A stretch of DNA of 48,143 nucleotides from Verrucomicrobiota bacterium (GTDB lineage Bacteria > Verrucomicrobiota > Verrucomicrobiia > Chthoniobacterales > Xiphinematobacteraceae), in contig JAHFTB010000017.1 of assembly GCA_023269545.1 (NCBI GenBank), forward strand, positions 1 to 48,143, in the 5' to 3' direction. The notes beneath the pieces were generated by a model. That model did no database searches. It was not told where the DNA came from and saw nothing but the letters and a program-made list of their open reading frames with translations. Position numbers and translations under genes: made by a program. Within the stretch, counting starts at the first letter, position 1. Each line of letters begins with the position of its first letter. Below are positions 42,653 to 48,143 of this stretch, in pieces.

Positions 42653-43885
42653 TCAGAAATATGGCATCATTGCTTCAAAGGGATCGTTCTCGAAAGGTTC
42701 TTGTACAGGAATCCGATAGGATTGCAGGTAGTTTTTAATGTTTTTAATATCCTTAAATGAAGCCAAGTCTGTTTTAAGACGAGTGATTTCTCGGTTAATT
42801 TTTTTAATCTCGAACTCCAGTTTATGCATTGCCATTGTTGGAGATGAGAGAGCGTTTGACGATAAATTGAAGCGCATACCGAATGAAAGTATGAGGGCGC
42901 AGACTTCGTGTTGTAGTTGTTCGCATTGATTCGCCAGAATCTTGTTGTAATATTTCAATCGTCCTTCCGTGATGCTATTGATAGTTGCTTGATCGATTTG
43001 CTCCACTTTGAGTTGCAGCTCCAAAAGTCGCAGTAAATCCTTTTCGGTGTAGGCGATATTGACCTGCTGCATCAATGCGGTCTTGCGGTCTCGTTCAGCA
43101 GGATTGGGCTCTGTGTCAGGATGTAGGGTTTTGGCTAACTTGAGATAGACTTCCCGGATGGATTGGCTGATGTTTTGCGTTTCCTCTTGGAGTTTGGCTT
43201 CTTTTGCGAGGGTCTTGGCCGATTTTTTGCGCTTGCCGTGCCGTTCCCGACGATCTGCGTCGATGTGTTCTTGTTGCGAAAATTTCTCCCACATTTTTTC
43301 ACCCATATGCTCCATGGTTTTTTCGGGTGATCGTATGTCGAATTTGTCGCCGAACTTAACCCCTAGGATATTTTCCATTACCGATTTCACGACATTTTCT
43401 TGTTCTTCAGCCTCAGTATCGAAATCGCTTCCACTATGTTTGTTATATATTATCTTTAAGTCATTATCTTTAATTTCAATAATCAGTTCAGCTGCGATAT
43501 TGCAAATGATATCCCGGAGTTTTTTCTTTTCGTTTTTGCTTAGTGTCTTATGAGTATAGACTTGGTCGAATAGGTGTACTAGTTCTGTTCTGCATGTGTG
43601 GAAGGTTTGCATCCGTACACTGAATTCGTTCGCATATTTTTGTTGATAAATAGGGATTGTCGTTTGCCATGCCTCTAATAGCTTTCGTCCTGCATGGATG
43701 TTTTTGATTAGTTTATTGAACAATTTTTGCGACTTAGATAATAAGTTAGCTTTGTTATTTTGCTCGACGATGTGGACTATTTTGAATTCCGAGTTCTTCA
43801 TTGCTCTTGGGGTGTATAAAATTTTGGACCAGTAAAATAAGAGAATAATCAAAAATATTACAGCAAAGAAAACGCTCTCTGGCAT
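42653..43885 (-). CDS. J-domain-like protein with possible N-terminal membrane anchor
   Basis: 410 residues. Residues 1-20 are hydrophobic (VFFAVIFLIILLFYWSKILY) if translation starts at 43885; a start at 43801 (MKNSEF) would give a soluble protein. The middle is charged and helical; residues about 240-300 contain REVYLKLAKTLHPDTEPNPA and ALMQQVNIAYTEKDLLRLLE, a divergent J-domain with the HPD tripeptide that stimulates Hsp70 ATPase. This layout (long helical N-terminus, J-like module near residue 245, coiled C-terminus) resembles a family of uncharacterised DnaJ-like proteins in other bacteria. No dnaK or grpE nearby. Confidence 0.75.
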   Translation of the reverse strand: MPESVFFAVIFLIILLFYWSKILYTPRAMKNSEFKIVHIVEQNNKANLLSKSQKLFNKLIKNIHAGRKLLEAWQTTIPIYQQKYANEFSVRMQTFHTCRTELVHLFDQVYTHKTLSKNEKKKLRDIICNIAAELIIEIKDNDLKIIYNKHSGSDFDTEAEEQENVVKSVMENILGVKFGDKFDIRSPEKTMEHMGEKMWEKFSQQEHIDADRRERHGKRKKSAKTLAKEAKLQEETQNISQSIREVYLKLAKTLHPDTEPNPAERDRKTALMQQVNIAYTEKDLLRLLELQLKVEQIDQATINSITEGRLKYYNKILANQCEQLQHEVCALILSFGMRFNLSSNALSSPTMAMHKLEFEIKKINREITRLKTDLASFKDIKNIKNYLQSYRIPVQEPFENDPFEAMMPYF

Positions 43886-43962
43886 ACGGCCCTTTAGCCA
43901 GGAACGGGGCCTTCTTAAGGGGCGAGCCTTCTTAATGCGATATTCTCTTTTCTGGCCTTGCT

Positions 43963-44170
43963 CTATTCACTTCGCTTTTCGGCAGTCCAATCTTGGGTGG
44001 ATAATTGGGAGAGGTGTTGGAATGCGTGGTCATTTGTGACTGAAGTGATGTCACGGCTCAGCGTGTGAGAGGCAATCAAGAGATCCAGGGGAGCGAGGAT
44101 TTTGCCTTGAGAGCGCCCATCTTTGCCCGAAGGATTCCATAGCATTCTGCGGCCGTACCAAAGATAGCTG
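43963..44170 (-). pseudogene. Frameshifted remnant of a VapC-type PIN toxin
   Basis: One frame reads AIFGTAAECYGILRAKMGAL and the next continues KILAPLDLLIASHTLSRDIT, SVTNDHAFQHLSQLSTQDW. Together they form the C-terminal half of a PIN-domain ribonuclease: the AAxxYGxIRA helix, the D-LLIA(A/S)H acidic motif and the final VTN-x-F-x-W block. The N-terminal catalytic half is missing, a frameshift lies near 44105-44130, and no VapB antitoxin is seen. A dead toxin-antitoxin relic. Confidence 0.65.
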
Positions 44171-44239
44171 GTATCCGAACCGCTCGGCTGCAGCCATTTT
44201 TGAATAATTGGACTACTATAGTATATATCGCTCGGGGAA

Positions 44240-44557
44240 TCATGCGAGGTTTTGAGAGCTCAAAGCTTGCAATTGTTCCCAAGTAAAAATTCCCGAAGCA
44301 TGTCCATCTCTCCATTTGGGTTGGAATCCGTAACCTCCGACTGGTTCCCACTCCACGAGTTCAAAGCTAGAAGGTGGCAAGGGACGCGGTCCGGGATTTT
44401 CCTGGCGACCTAAAACATCCGGTTCCCCCTGGCATGTGGCGCAGGGGCAGGCCCGTCGGAGTTTTTCTAAGGACAGGTAGGTTTCACTTCCATCATTCCA
44501 TACGATGGCAAGTTCGTGAGATGTGATCTGTAAGTTGGTTGCCAATAGCATATTCAT
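44240..44557 (-). CDS. DUF971-domain protein
   Basis: 105 residues from the ATG at 44557. It has the fold-typical IVWNDGSETYLSLEKLRRACPCATCQGE segment with conserved Cys-x-Cys-x2-Cys spacing, and a C-terminal GYGFQPKWRDGHASGIFTWE block. DUF971 occurs alone in many bacteria and as the N-terminal domain of gamma-butyrobetaine hydroxylase; its bacterial role may relate to iron-sulfur or metal handling but is unsettled. Its stop is directly followed by the vapC relic. Confidence 0.85.
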   Translation of the reverse strand: MNMLLATNLQITSHELAIVWNDGSETYLSLEKLRRACPCATCQGEPDVLGRQENPGPRPLPPSSFELVEWEPVGGYGFQPKWRDGHASGIFTWEQLQALSSQNLA

Positions 44558-44738
44558 TCTTGGTGGGTGGTTCGTGCAACCCACAGCTTAAGAGAGCTGC
44601 AAATGGGCCCCAAGAACTGAATGATCCTAAAAAAAGCTGCGAATTTCTCCAAGGAATTGGGTAAGATAGAGTCATGCGCCCCTGTTTCTGTGTATGTTTC
44701 CGTGACTTTTTTTGGTCGTAGCTCTTCAAATTATGTCA

Positions 44739-44822
44739 GTGATGTGACGCAAAAAAGGGAAACCTTGTAGGCTAAAATGGTTTTTTTCTGCTCCCAGAGC
44801 TCCTAAAAGTGCGTACCGTCAG
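44739..44822 (+). repeat. MITE-like element, copy 8 (upstream of cysD)
   Basis: 84-bp copy beginning GTGATGTGACGC and ending GTACCGTCAG. Flanked by perfect 8-bp direct repeats TTATGTCA (44731-44738 and 44823-44830), the best target-site duplication in the window. It has two extra bases (CT) after its T-run. It lies 44 bp before the cysD start. Confidence 0.92.
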
Positions 44823-44866
44823 TTATGTCATTGAATTCATATAAAAACCCACTATTCATATAGGAA

Positions 44867-45703
44867 ATGGATAATTTAGAGGAATTAGAGGCTCAAAGTA
44901 TTTATATACTGCGAGAAGCCTATCATAGTTTTTCTCATTTGTGCATGCCCTGGAGTATGGGGAAGGACTCGAATGTCCTGATTTGGCTCTCTAAAAAAGC
45001 CTTTTGTGGGAAAATTCCCTATCCGCTCTTGCACATCGATACTACTTATGAATTCCCTGAGATGCTGGAGTTTCGGAACTGGGCGCGATCGTTTTATGAA
45101 TTGGATTTGATGGTAAAAATCAATGAGGATGCCAGGTGCGGACGAGGTAGCTACCAGGAGAGTATCGGATATGAAACGCATGATCCCGTTACGGTCACCC
45201 ACGAGCTCAAGACGGTAGCCCTTCAGCAAATCCTCGCTGAGCATCGATTTGATGCATTGATCACAGGGATTCGCCGAGATGAAGATTCCACTCGTGCGAA
45301 GGAACGCTATTTTTCCCCTCGTACTGCGGATTTCGAGTGGGACTATAAGGATCAACCGCCGGAATTCTGGAATCAGTTTACGGTGGATCTCGATCCGGGG
45401 GAGCATATTCGGGTTCAACCTCTGTTAGATTGGACTGAAGTGGATATTTGGAAGTATATTGAGCGAGAGAAGATTCCCATTCCTCAGATGTATTTTGCGA
45501 GATTAGGCGAGGATGGGCGTTCTTATCGTTATCGTTCGTTGGGTTGCTGGCCTATCACTCAGCCGATCGAGAGTTCGGCGGCTACGATTTCCGAAATTAT
45601 TCAGGAACTGCTTGTGACAAAAACTTCTGAACGGGCTGGTCGCGCTCAGGATCATCATGAACGCAATGCGATGCAAAAACTGCGAGCGAAAGGATTTATG
45701 TGA
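44867..45703 (+). CDS. cysD: Sulfate adenylyltransferase subunit 2
   Basis: Forms adenosine 5'-phosphosulfate with CysN in assimilatory sulfate activation. 278 residues, starting at ATG 44867. The PP-loop is PWSMGKDSNVLIWLSKKAF (the SMGKDS variant), followed by HIDTTYEFPEMLEFR, TGIRRDEDSTRAKERYFSPR and the C-terminal YRYRSLGCWPITQPIESSA, all family-typical. A short AGGAA lies close to the ATG. First gene of the cysD-cysNC pair. Confidence 0.96.
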   Translation: MDNLEELEAQSIYILREAYHSFSHLCMPWSMGKDSNVLIWLSKKAFCGKIPYPLLHIDTTYEFPEMLEFRNWARSFYELDLMVKINEDARCGRGSYQESIGYETHDPVTVTHELKTVALQQILAEHRFDALITGIRRDEDSTRAKERYFSPRTADFEWDYKDQPPEFWNQFTVDLDPGEHIRVQPLLDWTEVDIWKYIEREKIPIPQMYFARLGEDGRSYRYRSLGCWPITQPIESSAATISEIIQELLVTKTSERAGRAQDHHERNAMQKLRAKGFM

Positions 45704-45955
45704 GGGGGCTTCGCCCCTTTCTTACTGCTTCGCCAATTTTCTACTGCTTTGCCCCTTTCTTATGATTTCGTCTTGTCTTATCACTTCGTTTGTTTCTCTG
45801 GAAAACAGCACTCAATGAGCACTCACCCCACTCTTAGAACTGATCGCAAAGAACCTCTGCAAACGGCTCATTGCCAACCGACCACTCCATTGGCTTTGCC
45901 TCAGCTAGACTCTGCCTTGTTATCAAAAGCAGACTGTTGCGCATCCACGGCCACG

Positions 45956-47863
45956 ATGAGTGCGCCAAAATTGCGAATTGTGATTGTGGGGCATGTGGAC
46001 CATGGGAAATCCACTTTGATTGGACGTCTTTTCCACGACACTCATTCTTTACCGGATGGCAAGGTGGAAGCTATTCGCAAGGCGAGTGAAGCGGAGGGTA
46101 TGGAATTTGAGTTTGCTTTTTTGCTCGATGCTTTGTTGGAAGAGCAGGAGCAGAACATTACCATTGATACGACTCAGCTTCCTTTTCGTACGGCACACCG
46201 GGAATATGTGATCATTGATGCCCCGGGGCATAAAGAGTTTTTGAAAAACATGATCACGGGTGCGGCGTCTGCGGATGCCGCGGTTTTGATGATCGATGCT
46301 GTGGAAGGGATTCAAGAGCAGTCGCGTAGACATGCTCTTTTGTTGTCGTTGCTAGGTGTCAAACAAGTGGCGGTGGTGGTAAATAAAATGGATCTTGTGG
46401 CTTTTGACGAAGTTCGATTTCAGCACATTCGTTCGGAGGCATTGAAATTTTTAGTGCCGCTAGGGGTGGAGCCTCAGTATGTGATTCCGATCTCGGCTAA
46501 GAAAGGGCATAATATTATTCATACGAGTCCTAACATGCCTTGGTACAAAGGGCCTTCCATTTTGGAAGCTTTGGACCGTTTCATTTTGCCGAAGCCACCG
46601 TTTGGTCAGCCTTTGCGGTTCATGGTGCAGGATATTTACCGTTTCGATCACCGTCGTATTTTGGCAGGCAGAATTGAAGCGGGAAGTCTGCAGGTCGGCG
46701 AAGAAATTTACTTTTGGCCCGATGGCAAACGCAGTCGTATCCGGTCCATCGAAGAATGGAATGCCCAGCCGACTTCTGCTGTGGCAGGAAAATCCGTTGC
46801 AATCACTCTCGAAGAACAAATTTTTGTGGAGCGGGGTCAAATTGCCAGCCATGAGCATGAAGCGCCTGCTGTTCATCGTGAAATTGTTGCCAGTCTCTTC
46901 TGGCTGCATGAGGAACCATTGCTGCTCAATAAGCCTTTTGTGTTGAAGTTGGGGGCTCAATCGACGGAGGCGAGACTTGTGGAGATCACTCATCTTTTGG
47001 ATTCTTCGACTCTTCAGTCTGTTTCGGGAAAACCGACGCAAATTGCAAAAAACGAAGTTGCCGAAGTGCTGATTCGTACTAAGCGTTCCTTGGCATTTGA
47101 TACACACGATCGGATAAACGAAACCGGGCGTTTCGTTATTCTAACTGGTAAGCGTATCGGAGGAGGAGGAATCGTTCGCATAGCTCAATATCCGGAAAAT
47201 CCTCTCGGGCATTTGCCGGCTAGCAGCCATATTGTCTGGTCTTCCAGCCGGGTGACTCGCATCGCTCGGGCGGAGCAGTATGGACATCGAGGGGCGATTC
47301 TTTGGTTTACGGGACTTTCCGCTTCCGGTAAATCTTCGCTGGCCGCTCAATTGGAATGGCATTTGCATCGCCGAGGAATGGCGACATTTATTTTGGATGG
47401 CGACAATTTGCGGCATGGTCTTTCTTCGGATTTGAAGTTTAGTCCGGCTGACCGCAAAGAGAATATTCGGCGAGCAAGCGAAGCGGCAAAATTGTTGGCG
47501 GAGGCGGGTTTGGTGGTGATCTGTTCCTTTATTTCTCCTTATCGGGAAGATCGGCGTCTCGTGCGGGAAAGCTGCGCACGAGAGGGAATTGCATTCGCGG
47601 AAGTTTATGTCAATGCGCCGGTAGAGGTTTGTGAAGAACGGGACCCCAAAGGGCTTTATAAGAAGGCGCGTGCAGGAGAGATCCCTAATTTTACGGGGAT
47701 TACCGCCCCTTATGAACCGCCTGCCAATCCGGAGCTGGAATTACGCACGGCTGAACAGTCTTGGGAAGAATGCATGTCCCTTCTCTGTGAGTTTACAGAA
47801 GGATTTGCCGCCCGTCCGCATCCGGATATTCCTCAAGATTTAAATAGTGGATCCGGCATTTGA
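45956..47863 (+). CDS. cysNC: Sulfate adenylyltransferase subunit 1 / adenylylsulfate kinase fusion
   Basis: 635 residues from the ATG at 45956. Residues 5-430: EF-Tu-like GTPase, G1 [10 protein letters not shown]3 DAPGHKEF, G4 NKMD, then two beta-barrel domains. Residues ~440-620: APS kinase with P-loop [42 protein letters not shown] and the lid [18 protein letters not shown]. It thus makes APS with CysD and phosphorylates it to PAPS. An in-frame ATG at 45815 adds a 47-residue Cys/Gln-rich leader without similarity. The GHVDHGKS form differs from the GSVDDGKS of E. coli CysN. Confidence 0.93.
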   Translation: MSAPKLRIVIVGHVDHGKSTLIGRLFHDTHSLPDGKVEAIRKASEAEGMEFEFAFLLDALLEEQEQNITIDTTQLPFRTAHREYVIIDAPGHKEFLKNMITGAASADAAVLMIDAVEGIQEQSRRHALLLSLLGVKQVAVVVNKMDLVAFDEVRFQHIRSEALKFLVPLGVEPQYVIPISAKKGHNIIHTSPNMPWYKGPSILEALDRFILPKPPFGQPLRFMVQDIYRFDHRRILAGRIEAGSLQVGEEIYFWPDGKRSRIRSIEEWNAQPTSAVAGKSVAITLEEQIFVERGQIASHEHEAPAVHREIVASLFWLHEEPLLLNKPFVLKLGAQSTEARLVEITHLLDSSTLQSVSGKPTQIAKNEVAEVLIRTKRSLAFDTHDRINETGRFVILTGKRIGGGGIVRIAQYPENPLGHLPASSHIVWSSSRVTRIARAEQYGHRGAILWFTGLSASGKSSLAAQLEWHLHRRGMATFILDGDNLRHGLSSDLKFSPADRKENIRRASEAAKLLAEAGLVVICSFISPYREDRRLVRESCAREGIAFAEVYVNAPVEVCEERDPKGLYKKARAGEIPNFTGITAPYEPPANPELELRTAEQSWEECMSLLCEFTEGFAARPHPDIPQDLNSGSGI

Positions 47864-47868
47864 AGTTC

Positions 47869-48143
47869 TTAGAGGAATTTTTCCAAAGTTTTTAACAGAA
47901 GTGGCTGTCTTAATATCAAGTGCAAGGGGGCTAATTTGCAAAGGCGTCTGACGACGCGTATGGCAACTTGATATTCCCAAGTCCGTGCTTGTTTCATGGA
48001 TAGCATTTCATTAGCTACGGCAAGTCGCCCTTCCAAAAGGTCTCTCTGGACTTTTAATAGTTCCACATAGGAAGCGTCATTTCTTGTGCTATTTGTGGAA
48101 TGGGGGATGCCACTTGCCGGGGGATTTCCTTTGACTAGGCTTT
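47869..48143 (-). CDS. C-terminal end of an unidentified protein (partial, continues beyond right edge)
   Basis: Open frame from the window edge to a stop at 47869-47871, at least 90 residues. A Pro/Ser/Thr linker precedes a helix that looks coiled-coil (YVELLKVQRDLLEGRLAVAN) and a basic, Leu-rich tail (VVRRLCKLAPLHLILRQP). Convergent with cysNC, 5 bp apart. The family cannot be decided from this part. Confidence 0.55.
   Translation of the reverse strand, partial: SLVKGNPPASGIPHSTNSTRNDASYVELLKVQRDLLEGRLAVANEMLSMKQARTWEYQVAIRVVRRLCKLAPLHLILRQPLLLKTLEKFL

Noticed and set aside
44640-44738. Sequence upstream of copy 8 resembling another decayed element copy (TTTTTTTGGTCGTAGCTCTTCAAA)
   Set aside because: Only a loose match to the right half of the element, without recognisable ends.

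Overview
The window comes from a Gram-negative bacterium: it has three carbohydrate-porin-type proteins, two other outer-membrane beta-barrel candidates, a lipoprotein-type MsrA and a secreted mutarotase. The mix of OprB-like porins, an ovoA-type methyltransferase, the TIGR03663 membrane protein and a GHVDHGKS-type CysN would fit the PVC group, perhaps Verrucomicrobiota. That is an inference from family distribution; no rRNA is present to settle it. Housekeeping genes look near 50% GC. Several orphan genes without recognisable homology are clearly more AT-rich and low-complexity (231-1094, 35343-36287, 41020-42144), as expected for accessory or host-interaction genes.

Layout. 1-1400: the tail of a gene entering from the left and an orphan coiled-coil protein. 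1456-6716: an L-arabinose catabolic run araB-araA-araD followed by an exported, His-rich aldose 1-epimerase. 7129-10346: two translationally coupled polytopic GT-C-like proteins on the minus strand. 10608-14113: aroC, a CvpA-like protein and gatB. 14203-17322: a secreted double NTF2-like protein, an orphan protein, then a scar with a broken IS630-family transposase next to the C-terminal stub of a tyrosine recombinase. 17455-20181: msrA divergent from mnmG (gidA), with two parS-like palindromes. 20247-25165: two paralogous outer-membrane proteins, a UvrD/PcrA helicase and purN. 25324-30999: a prenyl diphosphate synthase and three tandem OprB-type porins. 31087-35337: surface-polysaccharide genes (GT2, asparagine synthase, GT4). 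35343-40974: an orphan, two methyltransferases, an M29-like peptidase and another GT-C-like protein. 41020-44557: a decayed orphan gene, a J-domain protein, a vapC relic and a DUF971 protein. 44867-47863: cysD and a cysN-cysC fusion for sulfate activation. A partial gene runs off the right edge.

The most striking feature is a family of 11 near-identical 80-84 bp intergenic elements at 8 loci. Each has imperfect terminal inverted repeats (GTGATGTGACGC at one end, GCGTAACGTCAG at the other) and most are flanked by 5-8 bp direct repeats that usually begin TTA. They look like a non-autonomous mobile element (MITE-like). Two loci carry tandem arrays, one of three and one of two units. At four loci the flank contains a gene's TAA stop codon, and at a fifth a changed flank base appears to have removed the stop, so that the element now supplies the last 12 codons. 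Secondary signals are the parS pair at mnmG, the missing canonical start codon of mnmG, a short recurrent leader motif (TATACCGGTTTCGCTAT), a relic of the ispA tail inside the porin cluster, and several pseudogenes.
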